From Lederbergia wuyishanensis (GTDB lineage Bacteria; Bacillota; Bacilli; Bacillales; Bacillaceae_C): a DNA stretch of 64,000 bases. The position numbers and the translations under genes are program-made. Of the stretch, positions 56,928-64,000 are shown one piece after another. The stretch covers positions 85,894-149,893 of the forward strand of contig NZ_JALIRM010000003.1 in the NCBI RefSeq assembly GCF_022900255.1. Reading direction: 5' to 3'. Numbering within the stretch: position 1 is the stretch's first letter; every line of letters starts with the position of its first letter. Below the pieces are notes generated by a model, which was given only the letters and a program-made list of their open reading frames with translations, ran no database searches and was not told the DNA's origin.

Positions 56928-57169
56928 CCCGAATGTTTTTTCCATGCACTTGTTTTAAGAGTACAATTTGGACTCCTAGTAGATTTAGCTTAATAGTTAG
57001 AGGCGCCTCGACGACATTGTTCTACATATATAAAACTTTTTATATAAAAATCAGAAATTATCAAGGATTCTAGTAAGTCATGAAGAATATTATATATAGG
57101 GGATGACTGGAAAACATTAATGGAAATCACAGTCCTTATCGTTTTAAAAAATTCATATGCATTAAATAT

Positions 57170-57183
57170 TGTAAGCGTTAACC
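57170..57183 (+). promoter_or_regulatory. cre (CcpA) site before the dehydratase gene
   Basis: TGTAAGCGTTAACC agrees with the Bacillus cre consensus TGWAARCGYTWWCW at all but the last base. It ends just before the ribosome site, a position suited to transcriptional road-blocking under glucose. Confidence 0.7.
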
Positions 57184-57198
57184 AAAGGAGGAATTTAA

Positions 57199-58296
57199 AT
57201 GAAGATTACTCATGTTGAAACGTACTTACTTGATGTGCCTTTAAAGCAACGTGCGATTACAGATTCACAAACAAGGCTTGAGGGTGTTGAATTTATTGCT
57301 ATCCGGGTTGATACAGATGAAGGAATAAGTGGCTGGGGATTTAACTGGAACTATACGAAAGGGACAAGAGCTGTCCAGGCAATTATCGATGATACATATG
57401 CACCTAAATTGATTGGGAAAGATCCGCTTATGTATAAGAATATTTTACGAGAGCTCCATTTCACGAATCATTTTATTGGACAAGTTGGAGTGACAAGAGT
57501 TGGATTATGTGCAGTTGAGATGGCTTTATGGGATATAAAATTGAAGGTGGCTAACATGCCGTTATGGAAATATTTAGGGCCTGTTAAAGATAAGGTGAAG
57601 GCATATAACACAGATGGCGGCTGGCTGCAAGTGACGCAAGATGAATTGATTAGAGATATGACCGCTTTAATTGAGCGAGGATTTGATGCAGTAAAAATGA
57701 AGGTCGGTTTGCCTGATCCGAGAGAAGATTATGAAAGAGTGAAGGCAGTCCGAAAAGCAATTGGCGATAACATAAAATTAATGGTAGATGTCAATACCGT
57801 TTGGGACTTAAAAACATCAATCGTTTGGGGACGAAAGTTTGAGGAATTTGACGTGTATTGGTTGGAAGAACCGATGAACCCATTTGATAAAAAAGCTCAT
57901 GCCGAATTGGCGCGTACGTTGGACTTGCCGATTGCCGTTGGGGAAACAATTTATACGAAATATGATTTCCGTGATTATATCGAGATGGGTGCAGTTGATA
58001 TTGTTCAAGCGGATGCTACGAAACTATCAGGAATTGACGAATGGTTGGATGTCGCTGCACTTGCCCGTTGTTATAATCTTGAAGTCATTCCACATACAAA
58101 TGTTCAGCAAAAATTACATGTCCAGCTAGCGGCAGCTTCGTCAAATGTTCCTATGGTTGAATATTGCTACGAATCGATTGCTGATATTTGGGAGAATCCC
58201 ATTAAAGTGGTGAATGGTTACTATACGTTACCGGAAGAACCCGGTTTAGGATGTAAGTTTACGGATAAAGTGTTGACGGAATGTAGGATTGGTTAA
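57199..58296 (+). CDS. Enolase-superfamily sugar-acid dehydratase (mandelate racemase type)
   Basis: Protein of 365 aa with the two-domain enolase-superfamily build: capping domain to about residue 125, then the barrel. Catalytic residues are visible: K-x-K in AVKMKVG, metal ligands Asp in MVDVNT, Glu in WLEEPM and Glu in AVGETIY, and His in VIPHTN. This places it in the mandelate-racemase subgroup that includes many sugar-acid dehydratases. AAAGGAGG precedes the ATG. It is paired with an FAH-family hydrolase, so a 2-keto-3-deoxy sugar acid pathway is likely; the acid itself is unknown. Confidence 0.85.
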   Translation: MKITHVETYLLDVPLKQRAITDSQTRLEGVEFIAIRVDTDEGISGWGFNWNYTKGTRAVQAIIDDTYAPKLIGKDPLMYKNILRELHFTNHFIGQVGVTRVGLCAVEMALWDIKLKVANMPLWKYLGPVKDKVKAYNTDGGWLQVTQDELIRDMTALIERGFDAVKMKVGLPDPREDYERVKAVRKAIGDNIKLMVDVNTVWDLKTSIVWGRKFEEFDVYWLEEPMNPFDKKAHAELARTLDLPIAVGETIYTKYDFRDYIEMGAVDIVQADATKLSGIDEWLDVAALARCYNLEVIPHTNVQQKLHVQLAAASSNVPMVEYCYESIADIWENPIKVVNGYYTLPEEPGLGCKFTDKVLTECRIG

Positions 58297-58312
58297 TGCA
58301 CTTAGAAAAATC

Positions 58313-58353
58313 TAGGAAGCGGAATGGTGGAAATATCAGCTTTTCGCTTCCTA
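58313..58353 (+). other. Intercistronic hairpin
   Basis: TAGGAAGCG pairs with CGCTTCCTA across a 23-base loop between the dehydratase and FAH genes. There is no T run, so it probably modulates message stability rather than terminating. Confidence 0.5.
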
Positions 58354-58390
58354 ATTGGAAAAATAGCTTAATCATGAGAGGAGAAAAACA

Positions 58391-59281
58391 ATGAAGCTTT
58401 TAACGTTTTATGATCAAGGATTACATAAGCTTGGCGTAAAAACAGAGCAAGGAATTTTGGACATAACCGCTTCTGTTAAAAATGGAATTAATTTTGATAT
58501 CAAAACAGATATAATGGATGTAATTTCTGGCTTTAAAGAGGAAGTGTCCAAACTCCAGGATCTTATTGATTATTCTATTAGCGAAAATAAGGCTGTTTTT
58601 GTAAATGAGGATGAAATTACATGGGGGCCATGTGTTACACGACCTCATAAAATCATCTGTGTAGGATTGAATTATAGAAAACATGCTGACGAAACGAACG
58701 CTCCTTATCCGGAAGTTCCTATTTTATTTAATAAATTTGATAATACGTTAACTGGACATAGAGATGAAATACCAGTTCCAAAAGTTACTGAAAAACTAGA
58801 TTACGAGGTTGAACTCGGAATCGTCATTGGAAAAAAAGCAAAATACGTAAATATAGATAAATCATTGGATCATGTTTTTGGCTATTGCACGGTGAACGAT
58901 TTGTCTGCACGAGACTTGCAATTAAGAACCCCTCAATGGCTGCTCGGAAAGTCATGCGATAAATTCAGCCCAATAGGACCTTTCCTAGTAACAGCAGATG
59001 AAGTTGGAGATCCTAATAATCTTTCATTAAAAACGTATGTAAATGGTGAGTTACGGCAAGATTCTAATACATCAGATATGATTTTTAACTGCGCTGAAAT
59101 TGTCAGCTATATCTCGCAGCACATGACACTAGAACCGGGGGACATCATTTTAACAGGAACACCAGAGGGCGTCGTCATGGGATATCCAGAAGACGAGCAA
59201 CACTACCTTCAGCCAGGCGACGTGGTGACAGTTGAAATTGAAAAACTTGGTGCACTTACGAATTATTTCATTGAGGAGTAG
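58391..59281 (+). CDS. Fumarylacetoacetate hydrolase (FAH) family protein
   Basis: A 296-residue FAH-fold enzyme. The N-terminal part (1-75) is the small domain; the catalytic domain has CVGLNYRKHADETN, metal-binding DYEVELGIVIGK, VNDLSARDLQ and the end motif GDIILTGTPEGV. Family members hydrolyse or isomerise C-C bonds in keto acids, including 2-keto-3-deoxy and 2,4-diketo-3-deoxy sugar acids. Genome context after the dehydratase favours such a role. GAGAGGAG precedes the ATG. Confidence 0.9.
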   Translation: MKLLTFYDQGLHKLGVKTEQGILDITASVKNGINFDIKTDIMDVISGFKEEVSKLQDLIDYSISENKAVFVNEDEITWGPCVTRPHKIICVGLNYRKHADETNAPYPEVPILFNKFDNTLTGHRDEIPVPKVTEKLDYEVELGIVIGKKAKYVNIDKSLDHVFGYCTVNDLSARDLQLRTPQWLLGKSCDKFSPIGPFLVTADEVGDPNNLSLKTYVNGELRQDSNTSDMIFNCAEIVSYISQHMTLEPGDIILTGTPEGVVMGYPEDEQHYLQPGDVVTVEIEKLGALTNYFIEE

Positions 59282-59334
59282 AATATAACGAAATCAACAT
59301 TTCGCTTCTTTCTACAGTTTTTAGAAAATGAGTT

Positions 59335-59361
59335 GGCGGATGTCATTTTTCATCCGCCTTT
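59335..59361 (+). terminator. Terminator after the FAH gene
   Basis: GGCGGATG pairs perfectly with CATCCGCC around an 8-base loop, followed by TTT. Confidence 0.8.
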
Positions 59362-59498
59362 AAACAAGGTGAAATGAAGTTATTTAATCCTCAATTTTAA
59401 GTTTATGAGTAAAGAATAATTTAATTCTTTTTGGACCAATATAACGGATAAGTCAATTATTGTCTTTCATAGAGATTTTAAAGGAATGACGTCATGAC

Positions 59499-61049
59499 AT
59501 GATCCGTAAATACAAATTATTGGATACTACCTTATTAAAAAAAATATATAATTCCAAAAAACAACCAACCTATACTATTCATAAGCACTCAGAGATTAAA
59601 GAGAGTAATTATTTGGTTACTGTCATTACTCCTGTTTATAATGGGGAAACATTTTTAAAAAAGTCAATTGAATCTGTTATGAATCAAACGCTTGGCTTTC
59701 AAAATATCGAATACATATTAATTGATGATTGTTCAACGGATCGATCAAAAGAAATTTTAAACGATTTTGGAAAAATCCACGATAATGTTATCGTGGTTTC
59801 GTTAGATTGTAATTCAGGTACTCCAGCTCGTCCGCGAAATATTGGAGTGGAATTAGCAACTTCGCCTTATATCACTTTTTTAGATGCGGACGACTGGCTC
59901 GATCCGAATGGTTTACAAATACTTTATGAGATTTTAGAAGAAACAGGTGACCCATATGTTGTGGGGAAAACAATTAGAGTGGATAATGTAGGAACTCAAG
60001 TAGTTGGTGAACACCAATCCTGTAAAGAAAGAAGAAGAGTATCTCCTATTTCCATCCCGCATATATTTCACCATCTTGGTCCTACTGCAAGAATGATCCG
60101 AACTAGTTTTATTAAAGAGCAGCAGATTCAGTTCCCCGAGATGAAATTTGCGGAAGATAAACAATTTTTTATTGACGTACTAACAAGTTGTAAAACAATC
60201 TCAACGACGACAAAGCCGATTTACTATGTAAATCGCTTGAATGATACGAAAAAAACCCGTTTAACAAATCAAACAAATATTTTACAAAAATCAAATTATA
60301 ATTTACAAGTAGTCCGTTACATTTTAAATCGAAAACTTGATATTGAAATTGAAAAAATGATTGTGAACCGAATCTATGAATATGATTTAACAAGACGACT
60401 TTTTACGACACCACATTTTCAAAATACAAAATTAAAATTGCTGTACTTTTATAAATACAAACAAATTTTAAAGACAGCAAATAAATTAGCATATGATTTT
60501 ACTGAGAATTTTTTACAGCCGATTCACAAAGTAATTTATGAATTGATTCGTGAACGCAGGTATAAAGAAGTAACGCAACTGTTGGAATGGGAAAAAACTA
60601 TGAAAGTAAAAGAAGTGGTAATAAAAAATGATAAACCTTATCTTGTTATTCCATTTCTTGAAGAAAAATATAAATATATTCCGATGCCCATATTTTTCAT
60701 CTTTAAACAACATTATTGTCAAGGAAACCAATACATCCTTCACTTTCTTGCATACGGTGATGACGCACACTCCATAACAGAAGTATTGATTCGTGACTTG
60801 AAAAATGCTCATTACGATTATGTTTTACCAATTACGATAAAAGAAAATGGAGAAGGATTTATTGAATTCAAATTAGACTCATTAAAAGATTTACCACCTT
60901 CCAATTACTCTATTTACGTAAGATACAATGAATACATGAAAATGAATATTAGGCAATTAATTAAAAATGAAATTAAACATCATTACGAAAACCGAGAATT
61001 CATTTTTTATCATTCGGTTTATTCCAATGTTGCTCTTAAAATAAAATGA
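59499..61049 (+). CDS. Family 2 glycosyltransferase
   Basis: A 516-residue GT-A enzyme. The nucleotide-sugar domain (about 38-250) shows VTVITPVYNGETFLKKSIESV, IDDCSTDRS and the DxD-type metal site FLDADDWLDP; an FAEDKQFF segment (about 219) may be the catalytic base region. The C-terminal half (about 270-516) is Lys-, Tyr- and Ile-rich and resembles wall or teichoic-acid glycosyltransferases in layout. The DNA is noticeably more AT-rich than its neighbours. It is isolated between two terminators with a poorly spaced ribosome site (AAAGGA). Its link to arabinan use is doubtful. Confidence 0.8.
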   Translation: MIRKYKLLDTTLLKKIYNSKKQPTYTIHKHSEIKESNYLVTVITPVYNGETFLKKSIESVMNQTLGFQNIEYILIDDCSTDRSKEILNDFGKIHDNVIVVSLDCNSGTPARPRNIGVELATSPYITFLDADDWLDPNGLQILYEILEETGDPYVVGKTIRVDNVGTQVVGEHQSCKERRRVSPISIPHIFHHLGPTARMIRTSFIKEQQIQFPEMKFAEDKQFFIDVLTSCKTISTTTKPIYYVNRLNDTKKTRLTNQTNILQKSNYNLQVVRYILNRKLDIEIEKMIVNRIYEYDLTRRLFTTPHFQNTKLKLLYFYKYKQILKTANKLAYDFTENFLQPIHKVIYELIRERRYKEVTQLLEWEKTMKVKEVVIKNDKPYLVIPFLEEKYKYIPMPIFFIFKQHYCQGNQYILHFLAYGDDAHSITEVLIRDLKNAHYDYVLPITIKENGEGFIEFKLDSLKDLPPSNYSIYVRYNEYMKMNIRQLIKNEIKHHYENREFIFYHSVYSNVALKIK

Positions 61050-61185
61050 ATATAAATTTTTTGCTTGTAAACGGGGGAGTTATTTCCTAAACCTAAACAA
61101 TTACTATCCTTTAAGCCATATCCTAAAAGGTTCCACAAACATCTGTAGAATAATGCTGGATTGCTAATAATGAAATATGACTGAT

Positions 61186-61211
61186 AGCTTGCATGTAGGT
61201 GCAGGCTTTTT
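61186..61211 (+). terminator. Terminator after the glycosyltransferase
   Basis: AGCTTGCA pairs with TGCAGGCT (one G-U) around a 6-base loop, followed by TTTTT. The gap 61050-61450 otherwise holds the control sites listed next and a weaker CGGCTC / GAGCCG inverted repeat at 61289-61315. Confidence 0.75.
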
Positions 61212-61377
61212 AATATGATAAGAAAATAAAAAAATTTATACAGCGGTATTTTGAACGAAAGTTTTCATTTTCTAGTTCCAGGCTCTATCGGCTCGATGTC
61301 AATTAACCTGAGCCGCTATTTTGCTTTTCAGAACTTTTGCTTGTCACCAATAACGACGCGATATTTTATACATGAAA

Positions 61378-61393
61378 ACATATACGTACAACT
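61378..61393 (+). promoter_or_regulatory. AraR-like box before the GH127 gene
   Basis: ACATATACGTACAACT resembles the AraR consensus ATTTGTACGTACAAAT, with a well-conserved right half ACGTACAA. It lies about 60 bases before the start codon. Confidence 0.55.
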
Positions 61394-61418
61394 TTTGATG
61401 TGCTAATATTTAAATTAA

Positions 61419-61432
61419 TGTAAGCGATTATA
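61419..61432 (+). promoter_or_regulatory. Candidate cre site before the GH127 gene
   Basis: TGTAAGCGATTATA matches the cre consensus at the left arm and central CG but has two mismatches on the right. It lies just before the ribosome site. Confidence 0.5.
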
Positions 61433-61450
61433 AAATAAAGGTGATTATCA

Positions 61451-63730
61451 ATGCGAAATGTAAAATTGCTCAATGGTATTTTTAAAGATTCACAGGAAAA
61501 AGGGAAGGAGTATTTGTCTTTTCTCGATGTAGATCGGTTGATTGCTCCGTGCTATGAAGCACAAAATCAGGAACCAAAGATGCCCCGTTACGGAGGTTGG
61601 GAAGCAACGCAAATTGCGGGGCACTCGATTGGTCATTGGTTATCTGCTGCTGCGGCCATGTATGTGGTCACAAAGGATGAGCGATTGCTAGAAAAAATTA
61701 ATTATGCAGTGAATGAATTGGAGTATGTTCAAAGGCTTGATCCAGAAGGCTATGTAAGTGGATTTCCACGTAGGTGTTTTGACCAAGTATTTTCTGGTGA
61801 GTTTGAAGTAGGGCACTTTAGCTTAGGAAACAGCTGGGTGCCATGGTATAGTATTCACAAAATTTACGCCGGATTAATTGATGTGTATTCATTAGTTGGG
61901 AATGAAAGGGCACTTGAAGTAGTAATTAAATTAGCGGATTGGGCGAAAAGAGGAACGGATCACTTAAGTGATGAGCAATTCCAGAGAATGCTTATTTGCG
62001 AGCATGGCGGGATGAATGAAGCAATGGCGGATTTGTATACAATCACAAAAAATCAGGATTACCTTGAACTTGCTATTCGTTTCTGTCATGATGCGATTTT
62101 ACAACCTTTGGCAAACGGGATTGACGATCTAGAAGGGAAGCATGCAAATACACAAATTCCAAAAGTCATAGGGGCAGCCAAGCTTTATGAGATCACAGGC
62201 GATGAAAAATATAGAGCAATGGCAGAATTCTTTTGGAATGAGGTAACTAAATTTCGCTCTTATATAATAGGTGGAAATAGTATAAATGAACATTTTGGTC
62301 CTGTCGGTCAAGAAAAACTTGGTATTCAGACGACGGAAACATGTAATACATACAATATGCTCAAGCTGACAGAAATTTTATATCGTTGGGAACAAAAAGC
62401 CGAATACATGGATTTCTATGAAAAAGCGTTATACAACCATATTTTAGCGTCTCAAGACCCGGATTCAGGCATGAAAACATATTTTATTTCTTCGCAGCCC
62501 GGACATTTTAAAGTATATTGTTCAGCAGAAAATTCCTTTTGGTGTTGCACTGGAACAGGGATGGAAAATCCGACTCTATATAATAGAAATATTTATTTTC
62601 ATAATAATGACGAAGTATTTGTTAACTTATTTATTAGTTCGGAATGGAAGAGTAATGACGAGGGAATTATTTTAAAACAAGAAACTCAATTCCCAAACTG
62701 TGAGAAAGTATTGTTGCAATTTGACAAAGTTGACCCTCAATTGAAACAGGTCCATATTCGGGTTCCTTATTGGCTATCAGATGACATTTCCATTCTGGTG
62801 AATGGAGAAAAAGTGAATGCTGTTCCTAACAATGGATACGTCACACTTAAGAGAAGTTGGGCAAAGGGAGATTCTGTTGAAATAATTCTTCCGATGAATC
62901 TACACACGTATACCGCAAAAGATGACCCAAATAAAGTCGGGATTTTGTTTGGACCAGTTGTACTTGCAGGAGCGCTTGGAAAAGAGAATTTTCCAGAAAG
63001 TGATATATTGGACGATCATTTAAAACTAAACAATCATCCGCTGATTGACGTTCCAAACCTTGTTGCAGATAAGAACATTCTAAATGAATGGGTAAGACGC
63101 GTAGATGAGGATTCATTAACATTTGAAACCGATGCTATTGGACAACCAGGAAATGTAAAAGTAAAACTTATTCCTTTTTATGAATTACACCATCAACGAT
63201 ACACATTATACTGGAATGTACTAGACGAGGAAGCTTACAAGTTATTCGTAGATGAGGAAAAAGAGCATAATGATAGATTGAGGAAAATGACGGTTGATTT
63301 TGTTCAGCCTGGGGAACAACAACCCGAAGTAGAACACGGAATCAAATCTAGCAACTCTAACTCAGGGTATTTAAATGTTGCGGAGAGTAGATGGCGCGAT
63401 TGTCGCGATGAAGGATTTTTTAGCTACGAAATGGCGGTAGAAGCCGATTCACAAATGTATTTGCTTGTTACGTACTTCGGAAATGATAGAACTATATTTC
63501 TTGATGGAAAACTCTATGAAAGAAACTTTGATATTTTAATAGATGGTACAAAAATTGCCGAGCAAAACCTTGGAGGAAACAACTCCGATCATCTTTTTGA
63601 TATAAGCTATGAAATTCCACTTGAGATCACTAAAGGTAAAACAAAAATTGAAGTAAAATTTGCATCTGGCAAAGGGAATATTGCCGGTGGTATTTACGGA
63701 GTAAGGATAGTTAATCGACATGAAGAATAA
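61451..63730 (+). CDS. GH127-type beta-L-arabinofuranosidase
   Basis: Cytoplasmic enzyme of 759 aa with the DUF1680 (GH127/GH146) alpha-barrel. The zinc-thiolate site described for bifidobacterial HypBA1 is preserved in spacing: E296-x-C298 (TTETCNTYN) and C365-C366 (WCCTGTGMEN), with one Cys of the pair as nucleophile. Beta-sandwich domains follow (about 385-600), and an extra C-terminal beta module (about 640-755, SESRWRDC-like to YGVRIVNR) lengthens it relative to HypBA1. Together with the alpha-arabinofuranosidases it lets the cell remove both anomers of L-arabinofuranose. AraR and cre boxes lie upstream; a terminator follows. Confidence 0.9.
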   Translation: MRNVKLLNGIFKDSQEKGKEYLSFLDVDRLIAPCYEAQNQEPKMPRYGGWEATQIAGHSIGHWLSAAAAMYVVTKDERLLEKINYAVNELEYVQRLDPEGYVSGFPRRCFDQVFSGEFEVGHFSLGNSWVPWYSIHKIYAGLIDVYSLVGNERALEVVIKLADWAKRGTDHLSDEQFQRMLICEHGGMNEAMADLYTITKNQDYLELAIRFCHDAILQPLANGIDDLEGKHANTQIPKVIGAAKLYEITGDEKYRAMAEFFWNEVTKFRSYIIGGNSINEHFGPVGQEKLGIQTTETCNTYNMLKLTEILYRWEQKAEYMDFYEKALYNHILASQDPDSGMKTYFISSQPGHFKVYCSAENSFWCCTGTGMENPTLYNRNIYFHNNDEVFVNLFISSEWKSNDEGIILKQETQFPNCEKVLLQFDKVDPQLKQVHIRVPYWLSDDISILVNGEKVNAVPNNGYVTLKRSWAKGDSVEIILPMNLHTYTAKDDPNKVGILFGPVVLAGALGKENFPESDILDDHLKLNNHPLIDVPNLVADKNILNEWVRRVDEDSLTFETDAIGQPGNVKVKLIPFYELHHQRYTLYWNVLDEEAYKLFVDEEKEHNDRLRKMTVDFVQPGEQQPEVEHGIKSSNSNSGYLNVAESRWRDCRDEGFFSYEMAVEADSQMYLLVTYFGNDRTIFLDGKLYERNFDILIDGTKIAEQNLGGNNSDHLFDISYEIPLEITKGKTKIEVKFASGKGNIAGGIYGVRIVNRHEE

Positions 63731-63738
63731 GCATATTT

Positions 63739-63772
63739 AAAAAAGCCTGACTTACTAAGTACAGGCTTTTTT
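63739..63772 (+). terminator. Terminator after the GH127 gene
   Basis: AAAAAAGCCTG pairs with CAGGCTTTTTT around a 12-base loop; the symmetric A and T runs allow use from both strands. Confidence 0.9.
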
Positions 63773-63859
63773 AAATGAAATTTCTTTAGGAAATTTACTT
63801 TCATCAAGCATCATTGAATCCTAAGTTATTACAGCGGACTCTATCATCGGGTTCGGAAG

Positions 63860-64000
63860 TTCTATTAGCCATTTTGGCGATTCTATTAGCCATTTTGGCG
63901 ATTCTATTAGCCATTTTGGCGATTCTATTAGCCATTTTGGCGATTCTATTAGCCATTTTGGCGATTCTATTAGCCATTTTGGCGATTCTATTAGCCATTT
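63860..64000 (-). repeat. Perfect 21-bp tandem repeat array running off the window
   Basis: Six full identical 21-base units and 15 bases of a seventh, each containing TTCTATTAGCCATTTTGGCG, from 63860 to the window end. On the minus strand the unit reads CTAATAGAATCGCCAAAATG plus one base, the same family as the array between araD and araA. The units are contiguous, without spacers. True length cannot be seen. Confidence 0.95.

Noticed and set aside
63804..63998. Minus-strand open frame encoding a seven-residue repeat (MANRIAK)
   Set aside because: It is the translation of the 21-bp tandem array, has no ribosome site, and the array continues past the window; 21 bases simply equal seven codons.

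Overview
The window is low-GC DNA from a Firmicute, most likely a member of the Bacillaceae. The evidence is strong AAAGGAGG-type ribosome sites, frequent TTG and GTG starts, sigma-A promoters of the TTGACA/TATAAT type, GntR-LacI type AraR-like regulators, Bacillus-like catabolite (cre) boxes, and protein sequences resembling Bacillus subtilis PgcA, AraA, AbfA and AbfB. Almost everything after about 10 kb serves the breakdown, uptake and metabolism of arabinan and other L-arabinose-containing glycans.

Layout. 1-6.5 kb: two Gfo/Idh/MocA oxidoreductases (the first cut by the window edge), a GntR-type regulator, a secreted GxGYxYP-family protein and a convergent PhyH-type dioxygenase, plus a decayed 3' end of an oxidoreductase gene. 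6.7-9.9 kb: a small P-loop kinase, phosphoglucomutase pgcA and a DUF4870 membrane protein, with a degenerate 21-bp repeat array between the last two. 10.1-13.4 kb: araR on the minus strand, diverging from an aldose epimerase and a GH43 enzyme. 13.5-23.8 kb: an ArsR-type regulator, a sugar ABC importer without ATPase, two GH2 enzymes, a membrane-anchored GH43 and a DUF2961/GH172 enzyme, with two long REP-like palindromes inserted between genes. 24.1-37.0 kb: an unusual cluster of two solute-binding proteins (one fused to two carbohydrate-binding-like modules), four permeases, a membrane-anchored NHL/TPR protein, a Yip1 protein and a secreted DUF5696 protein. 37.3 kb: yesL-like gene. 38.1-47.3 kb: araB-araD-araA, GH43, abfB-type GH51, a small Cys-rich protein and abfA-type GH51. 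47.4-50.2 kb: secreted multidomain endo-arabinanase. 50.4-56.5 kb: a complete Opp/Dpp-type ABC importer with its own ATPases. 57.2-59.3 kb: enolase-superfamily dehydratase and FAH-family hydrolase. 59.5-61.0 kb: a glycosyltransferase. 61.5-63.7 kb: GH127-type beta-L-arabinofuranosidase. The window ends inside a perfect 21-bp tandem array.

How the genes may work together. The secreted arabinanase cuts arabinan outside the cell. Binding proteins and permeases import the fragments; the sugar-type importers have no ATPase here and probably borrow a shared MsmX-like one, whereas the Opp-type system has its own. Intracellular GH43, GH51, GH127 and GH2 enzymes release monosaccharides, the epimerase interconverts anomers, and AraA, AraB and AraD take L-arabinose to D-xylulose 5-phosphate. 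AraR-like boxes lie before araR itself, the epimerase operon, the 24 kb transporter operon, araBDA and the GH127 gene, so these probably form one regulon. A different inverted repeat (ATTACAA-N6-TTGTAAT) embedded in promoters marks a separate small regulon probably governed by the ArsR-type protein. Functions come from recognising motifs and families by eye; no database search was made.
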